A stretch of DNA of 33,774 bases, taken from the NCBI GenBank assembly GCA_023136835.1, contig JAGLQN010000054.1, positions 1 to 33,774 of the forward strand. The letters run 5' to 3'. Shown here one piece after another: positions 8,766 to 16,047 of the stretch. Numbering within the stretch: position 1 is the first letter of the stretch; every line of letters begins with the position of its first letter. The translations under genes and the position numbers were made by a program. The DNA is from Candidatus Omnitrophota bacterium. Its GTDB lineage: Bacteria; Omnitrophota; Gorgyraeia; Zapsychrales; Zapsychraceae. The notes beneath the pieces were generated by a model. That model ran no database searches, was not told where the DNA came from, and saw only the letters and a list, made by a program, of their open reading frames with translations.

Positions 8766-9019
8766 ATTGCGCCAGTAAATTCATTTATATATTCATCAGT
8801 ATTAGAATCGATGATGGTATATTGAGATATATATATCCCTGAATCTATAATAGATTTATCGTGTACTGCCTTAATATTTCTGGTTTGCACTAAAAACGAT
8901 ACTCTGGGTATCCGACAAGAATCCCTATATTCACATGCGTTTGTGCAGCCTGCTCCACCAAGATATCCGTTTTTGGCTTTACAATCTCTGATATTTGCTA
9001 TTATTCTTTGATCGGCCAC
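8762..9019 (-). CDS. Small Cys-rich protein, probably leaderless
   Basis: 85 residues from GTG at 9019. I choose this start because a TATA box (9043-9050) is centred about 27 nt upstream and no SD precedes any candidate. A TTG at 9130 would add 37 unconvincing residues that cross a terminator-like hairpin. Four Cys residues occur in a short N-terminal stretch (C13, C25, C29, C35; CTNACEYRDSC at the end), suggesting a bound metal or Fe-S cluster. The C-terminal half is beta-rich (SGIYISQYTIIDSNTDEY). No family is recognised. It and the zinc-ribbon gene next to it form a two-gene unit with its own promoter. Confidence 0.55.
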   Translation of the reverse strand: MADQRIIANIRDCKAKNGYLGGAGCTNACEYRDSCRIPRVSFLVQTRNIKAVHDKSIIDSGIYISQYTIIDSNTDEYINEFTGAI

Positions 9020-9042
9020 AGATATATTATTATCGTTAAAAG

Positions 9043-9050
9043 TATATAAA
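9043..9050 (-). promoter_or_regulatory. TATA box for the two-gene Cys/zinc insert
   Basis: The minus strand reads TTTATATA, centred about 27 nt before the GTG at 9019, the spacing expected for a leaderless archaeal transcript. A terminator-like hairpin lies directly upstream. Confidence 0.55.
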
Positions 9051-9060
9051 ATTAATGAAT

Positions 9061-9101
9061 AAAAATAGGACTGTAGGGTGGAAAAGTCAGGAAAACCACC
9101 C
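9061..9101 (-). terminator. Hairpin plus T-tract behind the neck genes
   Basis: On the minus strand GGGTGG (9096-9101) pairs with CCACCC (9076-9081) across a 14-nt loop, followed by a T5 run (9061-9065) and more T-rich DNA. It sits after the stop of the head-closure gene (9166) and before the TATA box at 9043, consistent with ending the upstream operon. Predicted by eye only. Confidence 0.4.
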
Positions 9102-9165
9102 CGAAAACGAGGGAGATAAAGGATGTACAATATTATAACTGTGATGATATGATATATAGTTTTCG

Positions 9166-9540
9166 TTATTTCCTTAGACTCAGCAAATAACTATTCCTGT
9201 CAATCCCAGCATGCTTGTTCATAAGCCCCGATTTGTTCAGGTGGGATTTCACCAACCACTCAGTGATGATCGCACCTGCGGCATCCTCATATATTTCTAT
9301 CCGGTCCCCCGGGTTCAAGACAACAGATGCTTTACATGCCAGTTTCCGGGCACCCCTCTCCACAATTCCCTGGTCGATATACCGCAACTCTTCTATCGAT
9401 AAGTCCGAGATATGGGCGTCTATGACTGTGGTAACTGTAGTCTCAGGCACCCAGGCACCAGTCGTTTGGTTCGTATATCCTACAGTGACTATAATCTTCG
9501 ATACAGTATGCGGCCAGTCCATCGCATCAAACACACTCAT
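9166..9540 (-). CDS. Head closure-like (neck) protein
   Basis: 124 residues. Its ATG overlaps the TGA of the preceding connector gene (ATGA), a sign of coupled translation. The small all-beta pattern includes HISDLSIEELRYIDQGIVE and VVLNPGDRIEIYED, the latter similar to the strand-turn-strand of SPP1 gp16-type head closure proteins, and ends in a short basic tail (RNSYLLSLRK). Such proteins close the portal channel after DNA packaging. The order connector, closure protein, gp10-like, terminator and tail tube supports the call. Confidence 0.65.
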   Translation of the reverse strand: MSVFDAMDWPHTVSKIIVTVGYTNQTTGAWVPETTVTTVIDAHISDLSIEELRYIDQGIVERGARKLACKASVVLNPGDRIEIYEDAAGAIITEWLVKSHLNKSGLMNKHAGIDRNSYLLSLRK

Positions 9541-9956
9541 TCGAATAAGCTCCCCTCGTTGCCTGTGTGGGTATCTGATGGATCACTGAATATCAAGCTG
9601 TGGTCGTGTGTGCCTGTGAGGCGCAGGTCGGAGATGATCTGGGTGGCTTCAGCCCGATACGACTCCAATGATTTGCCGTTCGAAAACTCGATCTTTGCGC
9701 CGTTCTCTGAGATAGATTCAATTGCGGTCTTGACCAAGTCCCGGTTAGACAGAATCAACCGATCAATTACCAAGCACAACTCCGCATATTTGGCTATCGT
9801 TGCGGTAGACCCTGTGAATGCTGCCCGGTTGGTCTTGAGCTTAAGCATGTCGTCTGCGTAGTCGATCATTCCATCTATGACATCACCTGAGTATCCTACA
9901 TCAAGAACGATCTGCAGTTCGTCCTCAATATCTTCTTTTGTGATTAATACTGTCAT
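9537..9956 (-). CDS. Head-tail connector/adaptor (HK97 gp6 / SPP1 gp15-like)
   Basis: 139 residues, ATG at 9956 with GGTGA 5 nt upstream. The protein is helical, beginning LITKEDIEDELQIVL and continuing with SGDVIDGMIDYADDMLKLKT, the pattern of adaptor proteins that form a ring under the portal. An acidic, disordered C-terminal tail (DPSDTHTGNEGSLFE) follows. It is the first of the overlapping neck genes. The call is from fold pattern, size and gene order. Confidence 0.7.
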   Translation of the reverse strand: MTVLITKEDIEDELQIVLDVGYSGDVIDGMIDYADDMLKLKTNRAAFTGSTATIAKYAELCLVIDRLILSNRDLVKTAIESISENGAKIEFSNGKSLESYRAEATQIISDLRLTGTHDHSLIFSDPSDTHTGNEGSLFE

Positions 9957-9960
9957 CTAG

Positions 9961-10071
9961 TCACCGCTTATTTTTCACACTTGGATTTCTGCATTTGTTA
10001 GTTTGATTCCTGCCAGAACCACCTGACTTTCTACCAGTTTGACTTCTATCTTTCTTTCCATAGTTGGCCAT
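9961..10071 (-). CDS. Tiny basic protein
   Basis: 36 codons from ATG at 10071 to TGA at 9961. It fills the gap between two virion genes exactly: the start overlaps the end of the upstream gene region (stop at 10075) and the stop is 4 nt before the next ATG at 9956. The peptide is Lys/Arg/Asn/Gly-rich (MANYGKKDRSQTGRKSGG) and has one Cys. AGGGAAAG about 9 nt upstream is a weak SD. It could bind DNA or RNA, but that is only from charge. Reality of the gene is likely but not certain. Confidence 0.5.
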   Translation of the reverse strand: MANYGKKDRSQTGRKSGGSGRNQTNKCRNPSVKNKR

Positions 10072-10074
10072 ATT

Positions 10075-10350
10075 TTATCTTTCCCTACATCGGATGTTTA
10101 TTGAGCGTTCATCGTCTCTGCCTTGATCCGTTGAAACTAAACAAGCAACAATATAATCTTCACCATGTGTGCCGCCAGAAAGCCAAACAATGACTATTCC
10201 AGATGCTTCACTGTCGGAATCTTTTGTGAGTCCTGCTTCAACTGTGATCACATGGCCAGTGATAGTTTCACCAGCTTCTAACCAGTCATTCCAGTTGAAT
10301 GCATAGTCAAGTACTGCGCTCGGGTCTTTTTTGAACTGATCTTCAACCAT
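10075..10350 (-). CDS. Fiber-tail adaptor-like small beta protein
   Basis: 91 residues, ATG at 10350 with GGGTGAG close upstream. The pattern KDPSAVLDYAFNWNDWLEAG, then GHVITVEAGLTKDSDS, then VIVWLSGGTHGEDYIV and the ending RSINIRCRER matches a family common in tailed phages and often labelled fiber-tail adaptor. The fold is probably a small immunoglobulin-like beta sandwich. It lies between a structural protein and the neck genes. The family resemblance is from memory of the motif; no search was run. Confidence 0.65.
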   Translation of the reverse strand: MVEDQFKKDPSAVLDYAFNWNDWLEAGETITGHVITVEAGLTKDSDSEASGIVIVWLSGGTHGEDYIVACLVSTDQGRDDERSINIRCRER

Positions 10351-10364
10351 GCACTCACCCAGAT

Positions 10365-10877
10365 TTATGATGCTGCTGCACTTGCTGTAACGGTCACATT
10401 CAACACATCATTATCATCCAATGACTTATCACCGGCTGTGAATGCCCCACCACCGTATAGCGTTCCTGTGGATCCACCTCTAGTATCATCAGTACTTATG
10501 AACGCCCCGCCAATTGTGGTTGAATTCGCACTGATGGTAAATACAGCCTTACTGGCAGAATTATCTACCGATTGGCTTGATACTGACCCTAGTGTCAATG
10601 TCTGCCGAACAGCTTCATCATAAGCTACTACTTCGGTCCATCCTGCATGTGATGCCATTGTATCTGCAGCAGCTACCGTGGGTGTGCCGTCTGTCAATCC
10701 CACATAATGCGCCGCGGTATACGCTGAACCCTTGAAATACTGTTCAAGCGCATCATCGAGTCCTACATTCACTACCAGATTCTTGATAGTATCTGTCCAT
10801 TTGAGATTACCATCCTTGTCGAAACATTCGACAAAGAATAAATCTCCAAATTTTGTATTTAGGTTTTGTTCTGCCAT
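10365..10877 (-). CDS. Virion structural protein (tail/fiber accessory family)
   Basis: 170 residues, ATG at 10877 with GAGGT 8 nt upstream. Characteristic blocks are HYVGLTDGTPTVAAADTMAS, then AGWTEVVAYDEAVRQTLTLG, KAVFTISANSTTIGGAFIS and TLYGGGAFTAGDKSL. This order recurs in a beta-rich family found beside fiber and LamG genes in many tailed phages. The exact role is not known to me. Its neighbours, the repeat-containing LamG protein and the adaptor-like protein, suggest it is part of the fiber or capsid-surface assembly. Confidence 0.65.
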   Translation of the reverse strand: MAEQNLNTKFGDLFFVECFDKDGNLKWTDTIKNLVVNVGLDDALEQYFKGSAYTAAHYVGLTDGTPTVAAADTMASHAGWTEVVAYDEAVRQTLTLGSVSSQSVDNSASKAVFTISANSTTIGGAFISTDDTRGGSTGTLYGGGAFTAGDKSLDDNDVLNVTVTASAAAS

Positions 10878-10887
10878 GTGTATTACC

Positions 10888-12699
10888 TCATGATATTGTT
10901 ACGGTTCGATCATCTTGTGATATTGCAACTGTTCTTACTTCTACTTTAATTATTACTGTTCTGCCGTCTGGAAGTTCTACTTGTATCGTGTTTGTGTCAA
11001 TTGCTTCTACCATATCCAGAGATATGCCGGCAACAGCTAATGCCTCTGCCAATATACTAATCGAAAGAATATTATTTATATCCAAGTTAGAGTGGGCGAT
11101 TTTAGATGCGGATTGTGTTTGTGTCAGCGTTTGCGGTAATATCAAATCCGCCTCTGCATCAACAACCAACGATGCACTTATCCCTGCGTTTATTGCCAGT
11201 GCTAAAGTCGAGGCTGCAGTACTGGCCGCCTGATTATGCACCGACAAATTATATGCTAGTGTTAGGTATGCTTGGGTGATTTCAGCAGTGTTTTGTGCAA
11301 TCGATAGATTATTAGCAAAGGTTACAAATGCCCCAGCGGCCGCTTCACTTGATGAGATAATAGATAATACGTCTGATAATGTTGTCTCACTACCAGCATC
11401 TACTAATCCACTTTGTATAAGTGCAAGAGTTTCATTGAGTGTGGTGTTACCACCAGCCGTAACCATTCCAGAATCAGCAAATTGTTGGATACATGCCAGA
11501 GTTACTGCAGCATTGAATATATTTGCTTCTGTGATAGATAGTGCTAAGATGTCGGATAGTGTAAGTGTGCCTTCAGCGGTTGACTCACTTGATAGAACCG
11601 AAGTTAATATTTCTTCTAATGAAATGCTCCGGTTTGATTCAGCAATATAGGTTTGGAGTAGTGCTAATGTTTTAGATATAGTTATGGTGGATTCTGTGAT
11701 GGCCTCAGCGCCAAGAGTGAGAGAGAGTATGTTTGATAGTGTGACAGGGGCTTGAGTATTTGCCTGTACTAATTCGGCTACACCAAACGATTCTGCCAAA
11801 TTCATCGATTGTGGCGTAGTCATCGCTCCTGTTTTCGTAATACTGAGTATATCACTTAGTGTGACAGGTGCTAATGCATTTGCTCCACCTCCATCTGCAG
11901 TTGCTAAGGTATTCGATAATATAACTGGACCTTGTGTATTAGCTTGTGCTGATTTTATGATGTCTAAATTTTGTGATAATGTTAAATATACATCTATTAT
12001 AACAGCTACATCTGAATAATGAGTAGGTATAAAATCCGGTTCAAACATTCCGTATGGGTCACGATCTAACCAAGCATTTTCCTCTGCTGTGAGTGGGCGA
12101 TCATACCAATGAACTACTCCTATTGTGCCGTCAATACACCCACCCCCATTAGGCACCTTATTATCGAATAGAATAATATCCCCGTCTGCTGGATTCGCGG
12201 TTGCGACAAACGAGCCGTCATCCTTGCCGTTTAGATAGAAATGGAAAGAGGTACCGGATTGAGTGAAAGCGGCAGTATATGCTTCATTGATATTTATTAC
12301 TGTATCACCAGTATTATTGCCACCGCTGACATATGTTGCAAGTTTAAAGGTCCCACCTGCGCTTATATCATGAATGTAAAATATACTTCTGCCTGTGGAA
12401 CCAGTCCCATTTGCCATTGACACGAAGGTTGAGTTATTGGCCTGTGAATCTGGATTCCTGGTATCTTGAGTAAAACTTACAAATATCGTCCAGTCATCAT
12501 CTTGGCCGATGAAATTCGGAATGGTGACATGTTCGTTTGAACCAGGAATATCCCATCCATCACGCCCCCATAATACATTTGATATAACACCATGATTCTG
12601 GTTCCCAGTCGAATCATAGACGATGTTTCCGCCACCTTCTGACAGAAGATAGGACATTTTCAAGCCCTGGGATAATGGGTGATTCGGTTTGAGTCTCAT
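10888..12699 (-). CDS. LamG-domain fiber/adhesin with seventeen 20-residue repeats
   Basis: 603 residues. The ATG overlaps the TGA of the glycosidase-like gene (ATGA). Residues about 10-215 form a LamG/concanavalin-A-like lectin domain: MSYLLSEGGGNIVYDSTG, HVTIPNF, FHFYLNGKDDGSF and GTIGVVHWYDRPLTAEEN are typical strands. Residues 239-578 are 17 tandem units of exactly 20 residues with consensus (V/L/I)TLS-x-x-L-(S/A)-(I/L), with no insertion or deletion. Residues 579-603 form a short beta end. A glycan-binding fiber or surface decoration with a repetitive shaft is the likely role. The repeats are strongly diverged at the DNA level, so they are old and probably under structural constraint. 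Confidence 0.85.
   Translation of the reverse strand: MRLKPNHPLSQGLKMSYLLSEGGGNIVYDSTGNQNHGVISNVLWGRDGWDIPGSNEHVTIPNFIGQDDDWTIFVSFTQDTRNPDSQANNSTFVSMANGTGSTGRSIFYIHDISAGGTFKLATYVSGGNNTGDTVININEAYTAAFTQSGTSFHFYLNGKDDGSFVATANPADGDIILFDNKVPNGGGCIDGTIGVVHWYDRPLTAEENAWLDRDPYGMFEPDFIPTHYSDVAVIIDVYLTLSQNLDIIKSAQANTQGPVILSNTLATADGGGANALAPVTLSDILSITKTGAMTTPQSMNLAESFGVAELVQANTQAPVTLSNILSLTLGAEAITESTITISKTLALLQTYIAESNRSISLEEILTSVLSSESTAEGTLTLSDILALSITEANIFNAAVTLACIQQFADSGMVTAGGNTTLNETLALIQSGLVDAGSETTLSDVLSIISSSEAAAGAFVTFANNLSIAQNTAEITQAYLTLAYNLSVHNQAASTAASTLALAINAGISASLVVDAEADLILPQTLTQTQSASKIAHSNLDINNILSISILAEALAVAGISLDMVEAIDTNTIQVELPDGRTVIIKVEVRTVAISQDDRTVTIS
10966..11985 (-). repeat. 17 x 60-bp coding repeat (20 residues per unit)
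   Basis: Units 1, 3, 5, 8, 11 and 16 begin LTLSQNL, VTLSDIL, VTLSNIL, LTLSDIL, TTLSDVL and LDINNIL, each exactly 20 codons or a multiple of 20 codons apart. Less conserved units keep the same length. DNA identity between units is low, so this is a protein-level repeat rather than a recent tandem duplication. Confidence 0.85.
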
Positions 12700-14141
12700 T
12701 TGAATCTACTCCCGTTGCTAAATCTATTCCCTATCGAACCAAATCTGGGTTTTATTCTATTTATACCTCTATGGGTCGTATATTTCGTGTGTATAATGTC
12801 ACTGATACGGGATAAGAATAAAACCATATCATCATTATTAGGTGGTGTGAATAGATGTTGCCCGGTTGAGAGGGTTATCGTACTGGAGTATTCTAAAATA
12901 CTATTAGTCGGATTGAACCACTCAATAAGATAATCTCCACCAATAACATTTACATTAAATGATCCACTAGATTTTTGATACACAATATATTCATTACCTG
13001 GTGAAGCAAGACAATATCCAGTAGCGGATAATTCACCATGAGGAACTGTTTGAGAGAGATCTACCCGGTCTGCATATGAACGAGTATCTCCTAAATACCT
13101 TCGTGCTGCCGGCAGAGCATGTATATGTGCAACATCCCAAGGAGTCATGGGGTCATCCATTAGTAATGGATAATATCCTCTAGTTAAGCTCATCCATGCC
13201 CATTGCCTGTAATCCTTCTCCTTATCACCATTTGGCGAAGGATTCTGCACATTTAAAGATCCCATATGATCAGTATCGAGAAATATGACTCCACCAGTAT
13301 TCGCAGGTGGGTTATATGCGTAATTAGTGCCCCCATAGACATTTGGTGCCGCCCAGTCAGCAGAACTATCGAAAACCGAATTGTTTGTATCATTCCAGTC
13401 AGCACTTAATCCTACTGGGCGATGTTCAGTATCATACGCACGAATAAAGTCTATAAAATAATGCTGAAATGGAATTGAATCAGGATAGTTTATTTCATTC
13501 CCTACTTCCCATATGACATTCTCCAAGTCGCCGATAGTATCAATAACCTTCTTGACGAAATTCTCATGGATTGTTAATATCTCTCTTCTTTCAGGATAAC
13601 TCGGGTTGGTTAGCATATCTAGGTTATAGATATCAGGCCCTTTTCCATCAGAATTAAAATCACCATCCATATCGTTAATATTGTTGGCCGCATTAAATAT
13701 ATGCGAGCTCCATTCTAATCCGCCATTCCTCGCGGTGTCATAGAACATCATCATTGAGACATAGATACCATTATCTCGAAACTTAATCACACTATTGCGA
13801 AGAGCAGTAAAATATTGTTCATTGAATTCATATAGATCGAACTTGAGCCCACCATCCCATGCGGTCTCAGGACCCGTACGTTGATACATCATAACATCCA
13901 CGGATATCGGGTTATCTGCTGGCCAGGGTATCCTTGTGCTCTTGCACACCCATCCACGTGTGAAGTTGTGATTGTTGTCGTTTAGCAGTGCTATGAACCC
14001 ATCGACATTAATATAATCGCGTCCTACCTTCTGCCAGTCCTGAAAAATCCCCCAGGTATGTCCACCGGTAAGATAGATGATTTCACCTATTCCATCCCTG
14101 AAGTACCTCGTATTTTCGGTATTTAGATTTAAAGGACCCAT
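12696..14141 (-). CDS. Putative glycoside hydrolase, TIM-barrel (GH5/clan A-like)
   Basis: 481 residues. Residues about 20-350 follow the plan of a (beta/alpha)8 glycosidase: LTGGHTWGIF near 25, YVSMMMFYD near 128, and NVIWEVGNEIN at 208-218 with E216 as the expected acid/base. The block FLDTDHMG (about 288-295) followed by RQWAWMSLTRGYYPLLMDD recalls a subgroup in which a DTDH motif sits where the nucleophile is expected. Residues about 370-450 form a beta domain. No signal peptide is seen, so it probably acts in the virion, cutting host surface polysaccharide or S-layer glycan. Activity is inferred; an Asp-for-Glu nucleophile could also mean a binding-only protein. Confidence 0.75.
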   Translation of the reverse strand: MGPLNLNTENTRYFRDGIGEIIYLTGGHTWGIFQDWQKVGRDYINVDGFIALLNDNNHNFTRGWVCKSTRIPWPADNPISVDVMMYQRTGPETAWDGGLKFDLYEFNEQYFTALRNSVIKFRDNGIYVSMMMFYDTARNGGLEWSSHIFNAANNINDMDGDFNSDGKGPDIYNLDMLTNPSYPERREILTIHENFVKKVIDTIGDLENVIWEVGNEINYPDSIPFQHYFIDFIRAYDTEHRPVGLSADWNDTNNSVFDSSADWAAPNVYGGTNYAYNPPANTGGVIFLDTDHMGSLNVQNPSPNGDKEKDYRQWAWMSLTRGYYPLLMDDPMTPWDVAHIHALPAARRYLGDTRSYADRVDLSQTVPHGELSATGYCLASPGNEYIVYQKSSGSFNVNVIGGDYLIEWFNPTNSILEYSSTITLSTGQHLFTPPNNDDMVLFLSRISDIIHTKYTTHRGINRIKPRFGSIGNRFSNGSRFK

Positions 14142-14153
14142 CGCTGTACCATT

Positions 14154-14600
14154 TTATACGAATTCTTCACTGTATAGATTATACTTCACAGTATTTGCAG
14201 TTGCGGCCAACGTCTCACCAGATTGATTCTCGATCAGTAATTTACCTTGATCTGGAGTAGTCAATATACGTTTCGCAGATACCCGTTGCACACCGTTGAA
14301 AACACGTAAAGGTATTATAGCATCTGGTGGTCTTGCGGGATCAACCGAATCAGTGCCATCCTCGAAGTTCGTTCCGTCTGTTCGACCAAGTACCCAGAGA
14401 TATATCGCAGGGTTTACAGATGCTAATAAATCAACTGAGCCAAGATATATCTCTATATCCATGTAGAGTTTTCTGTCTGCTCCTGCGGTGGCGAAGTCTA
14501 TCGCTGCACCCAGTTTATTGGCATTATCTACCAACCCGTTTAATTCGGTTGTTAGGTACGATACAATCGAATCATATGCTGTCCATCTGTTTTCTGCCAT
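14154..14600 (-). CDS. Virion structural protein (conserved tailed-phage family)
   Basis: 148 residues, ATG at 14600 with a perfect AAGGAGGT SD. The order of blocks, LTTELNGLVDNANKLGAAID, YMDIEIYLGSVDLLASVNPA, YLWVLGRTDGTNFEDG and IPLRVFNGVQRVSAKRIL, matches a small beta-sandwich family frequent in tailed phages next to fiber and glycosidase genes. Role in the particle is unknown. It precedes the glycosidase-like gene by about a dozen nt and probably belongs to the same surface assembly. Confidence 0.6.
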   Translation of the reverse strand: MAENRWTAYDSIVSYLTTELNGLVDNANKLGAAIDFATAGADRKLYMDIEIYLGSVDLLASVNPAIYLWVLGRTDGTNFEDGTDSVDPARPPDAIIPLRVFNGVQRVSAKRILTTPDQGKLLIENQSGETLAATANTVKYNLYSEEFV

Positions 14601-14612
14601 ATATTTACCTCC

Positions 14613-15098
14613 TTAAGAATTACCTTGATATGGTATCAGTATGGTGTTTATCTTATAACTACCTGGTACTAAGTCTTCGTTTATATTGATATTTCGCCTG
14701 ATAGTATATATGCCATCGGCGTCTTGGGTACCAAAAACAGCCGCTTCAGGAAGGCCATTATCATTATGATCACTTGGGGTGACCAATGCACCACTACCTG
14801 ACTCTACACTATAATCAACACGTATACCTGCCAGGTCTATCAATTCAACACCGTTGAAATATATTTCTGTTTGAATCTCACAAGTGGTGCTGTACTTTTT
14901 ATGACTAGTGATGTTAATGTAGTCATATAGCTGTGTGTCTCCATATGTGATATCCCTGGGATCATTATTAACTTCAAATGACATCCATGGTGCTACTTCT
15001 ACCGTTCGCTCATCTCTGAAATACTCAGTCAATATCGCCGCTGATGCAACTGATATCAACAACATAATCACAATTAGTGCTCTCTTGGGGATTTTCAT
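14613..15098 (-). CDS. Secreted protein with signal peptide (paralogue A)
   Basis: 161 residues, ATG at 15098 with GAGGT 8 nt upstream. Residues 1-21 are a signal peptide (IVIMLLISVASAA) with a likely cut near Ala20. The mature start ILTEYFRDERTVEVAPWMSF resembles the beginning of archaeal TasA/camelysin-like secreted beta-sandwich proteins. The rest has beta strands and an acidic loop DHNDNGLPEAAVFGTQDADG that could bind Ca2+. It is a clear paralogue of the next gene: both share DER-x-(V/L)EV-(A/S)PW, IYFNG-x-EL and NGLP/NGFP. The viral role is unknown; a surface or exit function is possible. Confidence 0.7.
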   Translation of the reverse strand: MKIPKRALIVIMLLISVASAAILTEYFRDERTVEVAPWMSFEVNNDPRDITYGDTQLYDYINITSHKKYSTTCEIQTEIYFNGVELIDLAGIRVDYSVESGSGALVTPSDHNDNGLPEAAVFGTQDADGIYTIRRNININEDLVPGSYKINTILIPYQGNS

Positions 15099-15109
15099 AC
15101 CTTTCTACC

Positions 15110-15598
15110 TCAAACCGCCCGTGGTACTATCTGCGTCTTTAGGGTATATGTCCCGGGAACTAAGTCTGTTCGGGTCAGAATCCTACGTTTGATGGTTGTA
15201 ATTCCATCATTATTCCCAGTACCCCAAATCGTAACATCCGGAAAACCGTTATTATTGGTATCGACAGCAGACCATAACTCACCTTCTGAATTAGACATGA
15301 AATAAATTATATCAATGCCTTCTGTGTCATAAAGTTCATCAAGTAACTCACCATTGAAGTAGATATCAGTGTGAATTTCAGCTAAGACAGACGTTCCACG
15401 CGTACTTGTTAGATTATAATAATCGATTGGATTAGTGCCCCCATATATGTCGGTCGGACCTGTATTGATCTCATAGGTTAGCCATGGTGATACTTCTAAG
15501 TCTCTCTCATCCTGCAGATACTGTGATATCAATGCCGCTGATGCAATAGACCCTACTAACAGCGCAATCGCAATTAATGCCATATTTAGTTTATTCAT
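15110..15598 (-). CDS. Secreted protein with signal peptide (paralogue B)
   Basis: 162 residues, ATG at 15598 with GGTGGAG 7 nt upstream. Residues 1-22 are a signal peptide (ALIAIALLVGSIASAA). The mature part begins LISQYLQDERDLEVSPWLTY, followed by TDIYFNGELLDEL, an acidic loop DTNNNGFPDVTIWGTGNNDG of Ca2+-binding type, and the ending RTDLVPGTYTLKTQIVP. It aligns along its whole length with its neighbour, so the pair arose by tandem duplication. Secreted proteins are unusual in a virion gene cluster. Their place right after three membrane proteins suggests action at the host envelope. Confidence 0.7.
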   Translation of the reverse strand: MNKLNMALIAIALLVGSIASAALISQYLQDERDLEVSPWLTYEINTGPTDIYGGTNPIDYYNLTSTRGTSVLAEIHTDIYFNGELLDELYDTEGIDIIYFMSNSEGELWSAVDTNNNGFPDVTIWGTGNNDGITTIKRRILTRTDLVPGTYTLKTQIVPRAV

Positions 15599-15601
15599 GA
15601 T

Positions 15602-15778
15602 TTACTCCACCCGGTCATTTATTTTCTTCCCGAAATAGAACCCTAATACCAACATCGCCGGTTCGGTTGGCATGGTTATTTCCTGTTGCATGATGGCTTG
15701 ATATCCCATCACTAAAATCGTTGGGAGTACAACCCCCAATGCGATAATCTCGTCTGTGTTTTCTGATAGTATACTCAT
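15602..15778 (-). CDS. Tiny two-helix membrane protein (holin-like)
   Basis: 58 residues. ATG at 15778 overlaps the TGA of the upstream gene (ATGA), so I prefer it to the TTG at 15787. Residues about 10-30 (IIALGVVLPTILVMGYQAIM) form a transmembrane helix and about 40-52 (PAMLVLGFYFG) a second short one; the C-terminus is charged (KKINDRVE). Size, two helices and charged tail fit small holins. It is the third of three overlapping membrane protein genes. No biochemical identity can be read from sequence. Confidence 0.6.
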   Translation of the reverse strand: MSILSENTDEIIALGVVLPTILVMGYQAIMQQEITMPTEPAMLVLGFYFGKKINDRVE

Positions 15779-16047
15779 CTTAACCAATTCCGTATATTGT
15801 GTAACTTAAGTTCTTTCCATTGTCCCCACTTCATAGATAGTAGGAAGCCAAAAAAGATCATTCCAAACCCGAGATATTCATGACCCCAGAAATCTAATAG
15901 GTCGAAGCCTCCATACTCAAATAAGTGCTCAAGCATTAAGCATGATCCGCCACCTATCAACATCGCTGAAACTGGCTTCTTACAATATTCTTTGAAGCTT
16001 GTCCACTGCTCTTTATTCATCTTCCATGGGAGTGACAATCCTGTCAT
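15775..16047 (-). CDS. Small membrane protein (holin-like)
   Basis: 90 residues, ATG at 16047 overlapping the TGA of the upstream gene (ATGA). Hydrophobic helices lie at about 27-45 (AMLIGGGSCLMLEHLFEYG) and 57-75 (YLGFGMIFFGFLLSMKWG), with a basic end (KELKLHNIRNWLR). An acidic, aromatic loop joins them. The layout suits a holin or an accessory membrane protein of a lysis system. It sits between a membrane-anchored coiled-coil protein and another tiny membrane protein, all in overlapping frames. Confidence 0.6.
   Translation of the reverse strand: MTGLSLPWKMNKEQWTSFKEYCKKPVSAMLIGGGSCLMLEHLFEYGGFDLLDFWGHEYLGFGMIFFGFLLSMKWGQWKELKLHNIRNWLR

Noticed and set aside
8762-9130. Longer form of the Cys-rich gene from TTG at 9130
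   Set aside because: The added 37 residues cross a terminator-like hairpin and the TATA box, and no SD precedes the TTG; the GTG at 9019 fits a leaderless start better.
10966-11985. CRISPR array or recent tandem DNA repeat
   Set aside because: The 60-bp period is seen at the protein level; the DNA units are too diverged for direct repeats and there are no spacers.
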